Origin: Paraburkholderia sp. BCC1884
GTDB lineage: Bacteria > Pseudomonadota > Gammaproteobacteria > Burkholderiales > Burkholderiaceae
Reading direction: 5' to 3'
NCBI RefSeq assembly: GCF_900996225.1
Contig: NZ_CAAJGL010000068.1
Location: 1,364,001 to 1,428,000 of the forward strand
DNA length: 64,000 bases
The notes under the pieces were generated by a model that saw only the letters and a list, made by a program, of their open reading frames with translations, was not told where the DNA came from and did not search any database. Positions 1 through 7,906 of the stretch are shown here, in pieces. A program made the translations under genes and the position numbers. Within the stretch, counting starts at the first letter, position 1; the number at the start of each line of letters is the position of its first letter.

Positions 1-845
1 ACCATATCTTCCGACATCAACCGTTCGTTCTTCAGGCCGCTCGTCGCGTCGTTTTCGCGTAATGCGCCGAGAATGAAGTCGATATCGCCGGCCCGCAAGC
101 TCGCGACCAGCGCCTCGTAAGAACTCTCGTCGGTCACCACCTGTACGCCTGGATGCGCCATGGTCATCCGCGCAATCGCTTTCGGCAGGATCAACGTGCG
201 TCCGAGCGGCAGTGCGCCGACGTTGACGGCGCCCTGAACCTTGCCGTGCAGAGCCGCTATATCGTCAGGGATATGCCGCAATTCGTTTAGCGCACGGCGC
301 ACGTGCAGCAGAAACGTTTCGCCTTCCGTGGTGAGCAGAATCCCACGCGGGCTTCGATGAAAGAGACTCAAACCGGCACCGCTTTCCAGCACCCGAATCG
401 CCGTGCTGACCGCTGGCTGACTGATACCGAAGGTCTTCGCGGCACTTGGCATGTGGCGGTGCCGTGCAAGTGCCACGAAGAGTTGCAGCCGACGCGTATT
501 GAGCAGATACGCGGGCAACGCGCCCTCTGCCGTGGGTCGGCGGCGTGCTTGCCGCGCCGAACACCATTGCGCGAGTTCTTCCAGTTCCGCGAAAATCCGC
601 TCGCAGCGCTGTAGCACGGCACGACCGACCGGCGTGGGCAACATCCCCGACGGACCGCGGTCGAAGAGCGGCTCGCCGAGGGCTGCTTCGAGTTCCTGCA
701 CCGAGCGGGTGACAGCCGATTGCGCACGAAAGAGCGCGGTTGCCGCGCGCGTTGCGCTGCCCATCTCGGCCACGAGGCGAAATGCACGAAGCTGTGCGAG
801 ATTGAGCAGTTCGGTGCTGCTGGCCTTCGGGAGGGTTGGGCTCAT
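1..845 (-). CDS. LysR-type regulator with two winged-HTH domains (3' end cut by window edge)
   Basis: The reading frame is open from the ATG at 845 down to base 1, giving 281 codons of an incomplete protein. Residues about 12-80 form a LysR-type winged HTH (AQLRAFRLVAEMGSATRAA, then LFDRGPSGMLPTPVGR). Residues about 115-182 form a second complete LysR HTH (RRLQLFVALARHRHMPSAA, GISQPAVSTAIRVLE, LFHRSPRGILLTTEGE). The effector domain begins near residue 205. Ordinary LysR proteins have one HTH. Divergent placement from the extradiol dioxygenase genes suggests it controls aromatic acid catabolism; that is inference. The C-terminus lies outside the window. Confidence 0.88.
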   Translation of the reverse strand, partial: MSPTLPKASSTELLNLAQLRAFRLVAEMGSATRAATALFRAQSAVTRSVQELEAALGEPLFDRGPSGMLPTPVGRAVLQRCERIFAELEELAQWCSARQARRRPTAEGALPAYLLNTRRLQLFVALARHRHMPSAAKTFGISQPAVSTAIRVLESGAGLSLFHRSPRGILLTTEGETFLLHVRRALNELRHIPDDIAALHGKVQGAVNVGALPLGRTLILPKAIARMTMAHPGVQVVTDESSYEALVASLRAGDIDFILGALRENDATSGLKNERLMSEDM

Positions 846-1208
846 CGTGATCGACTCGTTATACGCCGAACAGTATAGCTACCCGCGCGGCCCTGCACCA
901 CGCTTACAGAGCGGCTTGCGACTTCGTTTCAGGGTCATCTGTTCTGTTTATCGGATATGAACCCAGATGGATATTCCGCGCGTTCGGATCGGTCGCCCCG
1001 TCACGCCGCCAAAGCTATATCTGGCATGGCTTAAAGGACGAGTCGCCGGCTCGGGTTCTGGCTATCCAAACTGTTTTTCGCCATTACCCGCTGGCCGCGC
1101 GTGGTTTACCCGTACTTTCTGCCAGCGCGCACAATTCCTATCCTAAGCAGGCAACCCATTGGAACGGCGCGCGGCTCGCGCGGCATGAAGTCACGGAAGG
1201 CAACGAAT
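846..1208. promoter_or_regulatory. Divergent promoter region between double-HTH LysR gene and dioxygenase genes
   Basis: No supported gene lies in these 363 bases. An inverted repeat TATAC-N8-GTATA sits at 860-877, just upstream of the LysR start codon. It resembles the dyads bound by LysR proteins (the BenM/CatM type is ATAC-N7-GTAT), although the spacer here is 8 nt. A GGATAT direct repeat occurs near 953-978. A GGAAGG ribosome binding site at 1195-1200 lies 8 nt before the ATG at 1209 and decides that start over the upstream GTG at 1101. The operator role is inferred. Confidence 0.45.
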
Positions 1209-2054
1209 ATGGCAAGGATCATTGGTGGCATCGGTACATCGCATGTGCCGACTATCGGCATGGCGTACGACAAGGGCAAGCAGAACGATCCCGCGTGGGC
1301 GCCGCTCTTCAAGGGCTACGAACCGGTCGCGCAGTGGCTCGCCGAGCGCAAGCCGGACGTGATGGTGATGTTCTACAACGACCACGCCAATAGTTTCTTC
1401 TTCGATTGCTATCCGACCTTCGCGCTGGGCGTATCGCCCAGTCACGAATTTGCCGATGAAGGCGCGGGCAAGCGTCCGCTGCCGGATATCGCAGGCCATC
1501 CCGATCTTGCGATCCATATCGCCGAGCAGATGATCGCCGATGAGTTCGACCTCACGATTTTTCAGGACCGCGCGCTCGATCACGGTTGCAACTCGCCGCT
1601 CTCGCTGATGCTGCCGCATCAGGGCGGCTGGCCGATGGCGCTGGTGCCGATGGAAGTCAACGTGCTGCAATATCCGTTGCCCACTGCGAACCGCTGTTAT
1701 CGCCTGGGTCAGGCGCTGCGCCGCGCGATCGAATCGTTCGATCAGGATCTGGATGTCGTCGTGGTCGGCACGGGCGGACTGTCGCATCAGGTGCATGGCG
1801 AGCGCAGCGGCTTCAACAACACCGAGTGGGACATGGAGTTTCTCGATCTGATCGTGAACGACCCGCAACGGCTTGCGGCGATGAAGCATGTCGACTACGT
1901 GCGTCTGGGCGGCGCGGAAAGCGTGGAAACGATCATGTGGCTCGCGATGCGCGGCGCGCTCGGTCTGACCGTGCGCGAACTGCATCGCAACTATTATCTC
2001 GCGACCAGCACCGCGATGGCCGTGACGATCTACGAAGACGAGGTGGCGCAATGA
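1209..2054 (+). CDS. LigB-type extradiol dioxygenase catalytic subunit (gallate/protocatechuate 4,5-dioxygenase-like)
   Basis: This 281-residue protein resembles the catalytic half of gallate dioxygenase (GalA/DesB) and LigB of protocatechuate 4,5-dioxygenase, which cleave di- or trihydroxybenzoates with non-haem Fe(II). Visible landmarks are His12 in GGIGTSHVPT, the NDHANSFFF motif, GTGGLSHQVHGE with the likely catalytic His, and a Glu in ESVETIMW matching the third metal ligand. The start at 1209 has a good ribosome binding site. The stop overlaps the start of the LigA-like gene in an ATGA, implying coupled translation. GalA is normally one fused chain of about 420 residues; here the two domains are separate. 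The exact substrate cannot be read from sequence. Confidence 0.85.
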   Translation: MARIIGGIGTSHVPTIGMAYDKGKQNDPAWAPLFKGYEPVAQWLAERKPDVMVMFYNDHANSFFFDCYPTFALGVSPSHEFADEGAGKRPLPDIAGHPDLAIHIAEQMIADEFDLTIFQDRALDHGCNSPLSLMLPHQGGWPMALVPMEVNVLQYPLPTANRCYRLGQALRRAIESFDQDLDVVVVGTGGLSHQVHGERSGFNNTEWDMEFLDLIVNDPQRLAAMKHVDYVRLGGAESVETIMWLAMRGALGLTVRELHRNYYLATSTAMAVTIYEDEVAQ

Positions 2055-2410
2055 ACCCGCAGCTGGTCGGCATCGAAGCACTGACGGGCACGTATCCCTT
2101 CGACATTCGCCAGAGCATCAAGGCGATGCGCCTGAACCGTTTCTTCTGGCAGATGCGCGAGGCACCGGCGCGCACGCTATGGCTCGAAAACCGAAGCGCC
2201 GCTTACGACGCGGCCGGTCTCACGGCAGAAGAACGCGCGCTGGTCGACAGCACGGACTGGATCGGCCTGATTCGTTATGGCGTGTGTTTCTTCGTCCTCG
2301 AGAAATTCGCACGTGTGGTGAAGATCACCAATCTCGGCATGTACGCCAGCATGCGCGGCGAAACTCTCGAAGCGTTTCTGAAAACGCGTCTGGTGCCGGA
2401 CGCGGTGTAG
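2051..2410 (+). CDS. LigA-type small subunit of extradiol dioxygenase
   Basis: This 119-residue protein matches the LigA/alpha domain that caps the active site of LigAB dioxygenases and forms the C-terminal part of GalA. Typical stretches are GTYPFDIRQSIKAMRLNRFF, GLTAEERALVDSTDWIGLI and NLGMYASMRGETLEAFLKTR. Its ATG at 2051 overlaps the stop of the LigB-like gene (2052-2054), so both subunits are probably made in equal amounts and form one complex. It is somewhat shorter than SYK-6 LigA (139 residues). A transporter gene follows after 109 bases. Confidence 0.83.
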   Translation: MNPQLVGIEALTGTYPFDIRQSIKAMRLNRFFWQMREAPARTLWLENRSAAYDAAGLTAEERALVDSTDWIGLIRYGVCFFVLEKFARVVKITNLGMYASMRGETLEAFLKTRLVPDAV

Positions 2411-2519
2411 CGGCGCTCGCTCGACGCCGCGATTTCCCGCGGCTTTTTATTCGATACCAACAAGACCCTGGATTCGACAAGAAATCCGGGGCGGGAAACT
2501 ATTTTCTCCGGAGACATGC

Positions 2520-3863
2520 ATGAAATCAGCAGACTCAGTCGACATCAAGGCGTTTATCGACGCGCGCAAAGTTTCGCCTTACCAGTGGCTCGTTCTCGTT
2601 CTATGTTTTCTGATCGTGATGATGGACGGGCTGGACACCGCCGTGATGGGCTTCGTCGCGCCCGTCATCATGCATGACTGGAGTGTGAGCCGGGCCGCTT
2701 TTGGTCCGGTGATGAGCGCCGCGATGGTAGGCCTCGCGATCGGCGCGTTGGCGGCGGGTCCGGTGGCCGATCGCATTGGGCGCAAGAAGGTGCTGGTGGC
2801 ATCGGTGCTCTGCTTCGGCATCTTCAGCCTGATCTGCGCCTTCGCGCAAACGCCGTTGCAACTCGTCGCGCTGCGCTTTCTGACCGGGCTCGGTCTGGGC
2901 GCCGCGATGCCGAACTCGACCACGCTGCTCTCCGAGTACGTGCCTTCGCGCAGCCGCTCGTTGCTGCTGACGATCATGTTCACCGGCTTCAATTTCGGCT
3001 CGGGCGCGGGCGGCTTCGTGGCGGCTTCGCTGATTCCGCACTTCGGCTGGCGCGCGGTGTTTCTGTTCGGCGGCGCGTTGCCGGTTCTCAGCGTGCCGCT
3101 GTTGCTGTGGCTGCTGCCCGAGTCCGCACGTCTGATGCTGGTGCGCAAGATGTCGGCACAACGGATTGCGGCAACGTTGGGACGCGTATGCGGCCATGTC
3201 TTCGCCAAGGACGTGCGCTTCACCGCGCCTGAACCGGTCATCGCCGCCAGGGCGCCGGTGCGGATGCTGTTCGCCGACGGCTACGCATTTAGCACGCTGA
3301 TGCTGTGGCTCACGTATTTCATGGGCCTGCTGATCATCTATCTGCTGACGGGCTGGCTGCCCACGCTCATCAAGGACGCGGGCTTGCCCGTCGAGCGTGC
3401 GGCCGCGATCACCGGTCTGTTCCAGTTGGGCGGCACGGTCGGTGCGGTGGCGGTCGGCTTCGCGATGGACCGCATGGATCGCAATGCCGTGATCGGCGCG
3501 GCGTATCTGCTGGGTGGCGTGTTCATCTTCGCATTGGGTATGGGCACGCTCAAGTCGAACCTGCTGCCGGTGCTGGTGACATGCGCGGGTTTCTTCATGA
3601 GCGGCGCGCAGACAGGTCTCAACGCGCTGGCGCCGACCTGCTATCCGACGCGGGCGCGCGCCACCGGCGTGAGCTGGATGTTGGGCATCGGCCGGCTCGG
3701 CGGAATTCTCGGCTCACTGGTGGGCGGCGCGTTGCTGTCGCTGGGGTTCAGCTTTGAAGTGGTCTTCTCGGTGCTGGCGGTGCCGGCGCTGATCGCGGCC
3801 GCGGCCATCGTCATGAACCGGCTCGCGTTGCGTTTCATCACCAGCCCGGTCGCCGACGCATAA
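2520..3863 (+). CDS. MFS aromatic acid:H+ symporter (AAHS family, PcaK/GalT-like)
   Basis: This 447-residue protein has the 12-helix MFS pattern. The first helix motif is MMDGLDTAVMGFVAPVIM, with the acidic residue typical of AAHS transporters such as PcaK and BenK, and the loop 2-3 motif is GPVADRIGRKK. These inner-membrane proteins import benzoate-type acids with protons. It lies directly downstream of the LigB/LigA-like pair, so gallate, protocatechuate or a related acid is the likely cargo (inference). A GGAG-type ribosome binding site precedes the ATG. Confidence 0.85.
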   Translation: MKSADSVDIKAFIDARKVSPYQWLVLVLCFLIVMMDGLDTAVMGFVAPVIMHDWSVSRAAFGPVMSAAMVGLAIGALAAGPVADRIGRKKVLVASVLCFGIFSLICAFAQTPLQLVALRFLTGLGLGAAMPNSTTLLSEYVPSRSRSLLLTIMFTGFNFGSGAGGFVAASLIPHFGWRAVFLFGGALPVLSVPLLLWLLPESARLMLVRKMSAQRIAATLGRVCGHVFAKDVRFTAPEPVIAARAPVRMLFADGYAFSTLMLWLTYFMGLLIIYLLTGWLPTLIKDAGLPVERAAAITGLFQLGGTVGAVAVGFAMDRMDRNAVIGAAYLLGGVFIFALGMGTLKSNLLPVLVTCAGFFMSGAQTGLNALAPTCYPTRARATGVSWMLGIGRLGGILGSLVGGALLSLGFSFEVVFSVLAVPALIAAAAIVMNRLALRFITSPVADA

Positions 3864-3910
3864 ATCAAAAAAAGAATTTCAACGAGACGTAGTAACTGGA
3901 GATCTGGAGC

Positions 3911-5131
3911 ATGAATAAAAGTATCAGGCGAGTCGATGCCGTGTTGTTCGGCGCGGCGATCGCGGCCACCGTGCCGGCCGTCGCTCAAAGCAGCGTGACC
4001 TTGTACGGGATCGTCGATAACGGCGTTTCCTACACGAACGGGCAGGGATCGCTCGGCGCCAGCAGCGGCGGCAAGTCGGCTGTGAAGATGACGCCGGGCG
4101 TGTGGGCCGGCAGCCGTTTCGGCCTGAAAGGCGGCGAGGATCTGGGCGGCGGCACGAAGGCGATCTTCCAGCTCGAATCGGGTTTCAATTCGACGACCGG
4201 CGCCCAGCAATACACCAACGCGATGTTCGGACGCCAGGCCTGGGTCGGGCTGACCAATGCGACCTACGGTACGTTCACGGCAGGGCGGCAATACGCGTCG
4301 TACTACCAGTTGCTCTCGCCCTATAGCCCCACCACGTGGATCACGGGTTACTACGGCGCGCACCCTGGCGACATCGACGGACTGGATACGATTTATCGCG
4401 CCAACAATACGCTGGAGTACACGTCGCCGAAACTGTTTGGCGTGACGGCGAGCGGTTCGTATTCATTGGGCGGTGTGGCGGGCAGCGTGAATCGCGGCTC
4501 GACCTGGTCGGCGGCACTGCAGTATGCAATGGGCCCGGTCGGGCTCGCGGCCGGCTTCTCGCGCATCGACAACTCGACCCTCGGCGGCGGCGCGTGGGGT
4601 GCGGATTCCACCACCACGAACGGCGGTTCGCAGATCGGCGTCTCCGCGCTGACGAACGGTTATCAGACCGCTCAGGCACAACAGCGCTTCGCGGTGGGCG
4701 GCGGTTACACGTTCAGCAGCGCGTGGGATGTATCGGCCACGTATTCGAACGTCCAGTACATTCCGGGCGTGGGCTCGAAGTTCCACGACACGGCCATCTT
4801 CAACACCGGCGGTCTGGTTCTGCACTGGAAGCCGGCCGTGGCGTGGGACTTCGGCGCGGGCTATAGCTACACGCGCGCGACGCGTGCGAACGGCATCGAC
4901 GAAAACGCGCAGTACCATCAGTTCAATCTCTCCGAGTACTACTCGCTGTCCAAGCGAACCGGCTTGTATGCCCTGCAGGCGTATCAGAAGGCGAAGGGCA
5001 AGACGCTCGGCACCAACGGAGCAGGGCAGATCATCGACGCCACGGCGACGATCGGCGACGGTTACAACAGCGCGCCTTCGACGTCGAGCGGGCAATTCGC
5101 GGTCGGAGTGGGCATCATTCACCGGTTCTGA
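3911..5131 (+). CDS. Gram-negative type (OmpC-like) porin
   Basis: This 406-residue outer-membrane protein has a signal peptide ending VPAVAQS, followed by SSVTLYGIVDNGVSYTN, the start of the Burkholderiales trimeric porin family. Also typical are GSRFGLKGGEDLGGG, MFGRQAWVGL and the terminal Phe in IHRF that outer-membrane assembly needs. It follows the aromatic acid transporter by 47 bases, so it probably supplies outer-membrane passage for the same substrates. A hairpin terminator follows. Confidence 0.92.
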   Translation: MNKSIRRVDAVLFGAAIAATVPAVAQSSVTLYGIVDNGVSYTNGQGSLGASSGGKSAVKMTPGVWAGSRFGLKGGEDLGGGTKAIFQLESGFNSTTGAQQYTNAMFGRQAWVGLTNATYGTFTAGRQYASYYQLLSPYSPTTWITGYYGAHPGDIDGLDTIYRANNTLEYTSPKLFGVTASGSYSLGGVAGSVNRGSTWSAALQYAMGPVGLAAGFSRIDNSTLGGGAWGADSTTTNGGSQIGVSALTNGYQTAQAQQRFAVGGGYTFSSAWDVSATYSNVQYIPGVGSKFHDTAIFNTGGLVLHWKPAVAWDFGAGYSYTRATRANGIDENAQYHQFNLSEYYSLSKRTGLYALQAYQKAKGKTLGTNGAGQIIDATATIGDGYNSAPSTSSGQFAVGVGIIHRF

Positions 5132-5152
5132 TGACCGGGACGTAATGAGGTG

Positions 5153-5188
5153 AAAAAGAGCCGGACGCGGTGCAGCGTCTGGCTTTTT
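5153..5188 (+). terminator. Rho-independent terminator after the porin gene
   Basis: A 10-bp stem (AGCCGGACGC pairing with GCGTCTGGCT, one G-T pair) has a 6-nt loop, an A-run before it and five T after it. It ends the dioxygenase-transporter-porin transcript. The symmetric A/T runs could let it work on both strands. Confidence 0.85.
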
Positions 5189-5316
5189 CATTTGTGCGTC
5201 CGCCTGGACGAGTCGCCGTTATTACATGCGAGGTAATTGGCGAGCCTCGGCCGCGCACCTAATCTTCGGTGGTCGCGCGATTCATTCCGAACCGCGTCCA
5301 CCATCGAGGACTCATC

Positions 5317-5865
5317 ATGTCGACGTTTCAAGTTCATACCCTTGCCTGCGCGCCGGAACACGCCAGGCCGGTATTGCAGCAGATCGAGCAGACTTTCGGC
5401 TTCATTCCCAACATTGCCGGAGCGATGGCGGAATCGCCGGTCCTGATCGACGCATTCTTCGATCTGTTTAAAAAGGTCCACGCGGGTACGTTCACCGAGG
5501 CGCAAATCCAGACCCTGTTGCTGACTAACGCCGTCACTAACGCCTGCACGTGGGCCGTGGCCTTTCACACCGCGCTGGCGCTGAACCAGGGACTCACCGC
5601 CGCCGATGTCGAAGCGATTCGCGCGGGCCGCGTGCCGGCGGATGTCCAGCATGCCGCGCTCTCGACACTGACGAAGACCGCGATCCAGAAGCGCGGCCAT
5701 CTCGGCGATGAAGACGTCAGCCGTTTTGTCGATGCCGGGTTCCGTCGCGATCAGGTGCTCGAAGTGCTGGCCGTGGCGGCAGCGTCGACGATCACGAACT
5801 ACGTGGGCAGCATCGCGCAGCCGCCGCTGGAAGCGCAGTTCCAGGTGCATGCCTGGCACGCGTAG
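5317..5865 (+). CDS. Carboxymuconolactone decarboxylase/AhpD-like protein lacking the second active-site Cys
   Basis: The 182-residue, mostly helical protein matches the CMD/AhpD superfamily, whose members decarboxylate muconolactone or reduce peroxides through a CxxCxxxH motif. Here the motif reads C77-T-W-A80-V-A-F-H84: the first Cys and the His are present, but the second Cys is Ala. A disulfide-cycling peroxidase mechanism is therefore unlikely. GAGGA at 5305-5309 supports the ATG at 5317. It sits between the aromatic catabolic genes and an XRE regulator 80 bases downstream. The true function is unknown. Confidence 0.75.
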   Translation: MSTFQVHTLACAPEHARPVLQQIEQTFGFIPNIAGAMAESPVLIDAFFDLFKKVHAGTFTEAQIQTLLLTNAVTNACTWAVAFHTALALNQGLTAADVEAIRAGRVPADVQHAALSTLTKTAIQKRGHLGDEDVSRFVDAGFRRDQVLEVLAVAAASTITNYVGSIAQPPLEAQFQVHAWHA

Positions 5866-5945
5866 ATCGAATCACAGAGAGTATCCTGACCGGCGAGGTC
5901 CAAAGCATCGGACCTCGTCTGTCTCGACCAGCGGATATAAGAGCG

Positions 5946-6800
5946 ATGAACCCAGCGAACCCCGTGAAGAAAACGCCGCCGAACGATCTCGGCATGCTGT
6001 TGCGTCACTGGCGCGATAGGCGTGGCGTCAGCCAGTTGGACCTGTCGTTCAACGCCGGCGTCTCGCAACGCCACATCAGTTTTATCGAGAGCGGACGCAG
6101 CGTGCCGAGCCGGCAGATGTTGCTCGACATCGCGCAGACGCTCGACATTCCGCTGCGCGAGCGCAATACGCTGCTGCTCGCCGCAGGCTATGCGCCGATG
6201 TACAGCGATGGCGCATGGAATGCGCAGGAGATGCAGAGTGTCACGAAAGCGCTGGATCGCATGCTGCGCCAGCATGAACCGTTTCCGGCGCTGGTCATGG
6301 ACCGCTACTGGAACGTGCTGATGACCAACCAGTCCGCGCCGCGTTTCTTCAATTGCTTCATCGACATGGCGGCGCGCAAGGGGCCGCGCAACATGCTGCA
6401 TCTGGTTTTCGATCCGCAGGGCATGCGCCCGTTCGTGGCCGACTGGGAAACAGTGGCGGACAGTCTGATTCAGCGTGTCTATCGGGAATCGGTGGGCCGT
6501 GTGGTCGACGACCCGACGCGCGAATTGCTCGCGGCCATACGTGCGTATCCTGACGTGCAGACGCATGTCGAGCACGACAAGGCCGCAGGCACCGGTTCGG
6601 GCGCCGCGTCCATGCCGGTGATCCCGATCGGCTTCGTCAAGGACGGCCACGTGTTGAGGTACTTCTCGATGGTCGCAAGTGTCGGCACGCCGCAGACGGT
6701 GGCCGCGCAGGAGTTGCGCATCGAATGCATGTTCCCGGCCGACGATGAAACCGAAGCGCGGCATCTGGCGATGCTCGACGCGTTGCCGCAAACACGCTGA
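5946..6800 (+). CDS. XRE-family regulator with MmyB-like ligand-binding domain
   Basis: This 284-residue protein begins with an XRE helix-turn-helix (LGMLLRHWRDRRGVSQLDLS, then SQRHISFIESGRSVPSRQML, residues about 14-70). The rest matches the MmyB-like domain found in many actinobacterial and proteobacterial XRE proteins, including PFPALVMDRYWNVLMTN, which resembles a PAS-like fold. Such proteins usually regulate a neighbouring oxidoreductase gene. The AhpD-like gene just upstream is the obvious candidate, but that link is inferred. Confidence 0.82.
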   Translation: MNPANPVKKTPPNDLGMLLRHWRDRRGVSQLDLSFNAGVSQRHISFIESGRSVPSRQMLLDIAQTLDIPLRERNTLLLAAGYAPMYSDGAWNAQEMQSVTKALDRMLRQHEPFPALVMDRYWNVLMTNQSAPRFFNCFIDMAARKGPRNMLHLVFDPQGMRPFVADWETVADSLIQRVYRESVGRVVDDPTRELLAAIRAYPDVQTHVEHDKAAGTGSGAASMPVIPIGFVKDGHVLRYFSMVASVGTPQTVAAQELRIECMFPADDETEARHLAMLDALPQTR

Positions 6801-6827
6801 AGCTGAGGCGAAAGTCAGCGCTCCACT

Positions 6828-7778
6828 TCAATCCACAGCGGGCCGGCTCAGTCTTTCCTGAACCGCAGTGATGCACTCCAGCGCAGCCGGCAGCACCGGA
6901 TTGACCGATGACGCGCTATAGAACACTCGAACTGTCTCGAGAAAGCTCGCGCCCGGCAACACCAGAACGGCGAGTCCCGAGCGTCCCGCACGTTTGCGGG
7001 CCACGGCAAGCGGCATCAACGCAAGAAACGGGTAGCTTGCGAGCATTGCCTCGTTGGTCTGCAAGGAAATGGATTGCACGCAGCCGTCGGGAAACGCGAG
7101 TCCCGATTCGGCGAGCCAGCTTTGCAGGGCGAGGAAGGTCGGCGCTTCCTTGGGCGGAAGTATCCACGGCAAGCCGGCCAGGTCGTCGGCCACGACACTG
7201 CGGCGGCTCGCCAGCGGATGATCGCGCCCACACACCACCACGATGGGGTCGTCCATGATCGTGCGCGAGGCGAATTCGCTTTTGCCGAATCCCACCGGCT
7301 CGGTGCGGCTCAGGACGAAATCGAGCGAGCCGTTGGCAAGCAAAGGAAAGAGACGGTCGCTGGTCGCCTCCTGCAGCGCGACGTTGACGTGCGGCGCGCG
7401 CCGTTTCAATTCGAGTATCAGTTCGGGCGCGAACACGGGCAGCACGGTGGCCACGGCGCCCACGGAAATCTTTCCGGAGATGCCGCTGGTGAGGGCGTCC
7501 ACTTCGTAGCGCGCCTGTTCGAGCTGGTGCAAAACCTCGCGCGCGCGACGGGTGAGCGTCTCGCCGACCGCCGTCAATTGAAGCCGGTTGCCGACGCGGA
7601 TCATGACCGGGACGCCGAGTCCGGCCTCCAGGTCGGCGAGCTGTTTTGAAATGGCCGGCTGGGTGACGTTGAGCTTGTCGGCCACCAGCCGGATTTGCCC
7701 GAGGCTGTCGAACAACGCGAGCAGCCGCAGATGGTTCAGCTTCAATCCAGCCTGAAAAAACCGTTCGATCGGGTCCAC
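6828..7778 (-). CDS. LysR-family transcriptional regulator
   Basis: The 316-residue protein has an N-terminal winged HTH (LNHLRLLALFDSLGQIRLVA, NVTQPAISKQLADLEAGLG, residues about 14-75) and a LysR substrate-binding domain from about residue 100. The gene is divergent from the sulfatase gene with about 128 bases between the start codons, the usual arrangement for a LysR activator and its target. The sulfatase, MFS and FAD oxidase genes are therefore its likely regulon (inference). The effector is unknown. Confidence 0.88.
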   Translation of the reverse strand: MDPIERFFQAGLKLNHLRLLALFDSLGQIRLVADKLNVTQPAISKQLADLEAGLGVPVMIRVGNRLQLTAVGETLTRRAREVLHQLEQARYEVDALTSGISGKISVGAVATVLPVFAPELILELKRRAPHVNVALQEATSDRLFPLLANGSLDFVLSRTEPVGFGKSEFASRTIMDDPIVVVCGRDHPLASRRSVVADDLAGLPWILPPKEAPTFLALQSWLAESGLAFPDGCVQSISLQTNEAMLASYPFLALMPLAVARKRAGRSGLAVLVLPGASFLETVRVFYSASSVNPVLPAALECITAVQERLSRPAVD

Positions 7779-7906
7779 GGCATGCCTCGTAGCGAATAAC
7801 TCATGGTTATGCGCTTTCGAAAAAATGTCAATTGCTTGTCATGCGCCTGCGCACCATGATTGGGTTCAGGAGACAGCCGCACCCACAGCGCGCCCTGACA
7901 CATCAC

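Noticed and set aside
2050..2055. Possible frameshift splitting a fused gallate dioxygenase
   Set aside because: The second gene has its own ATG in an ATGA overlap and starts with a natural N-terminus, so two subunits are more likely than a broken fusion.
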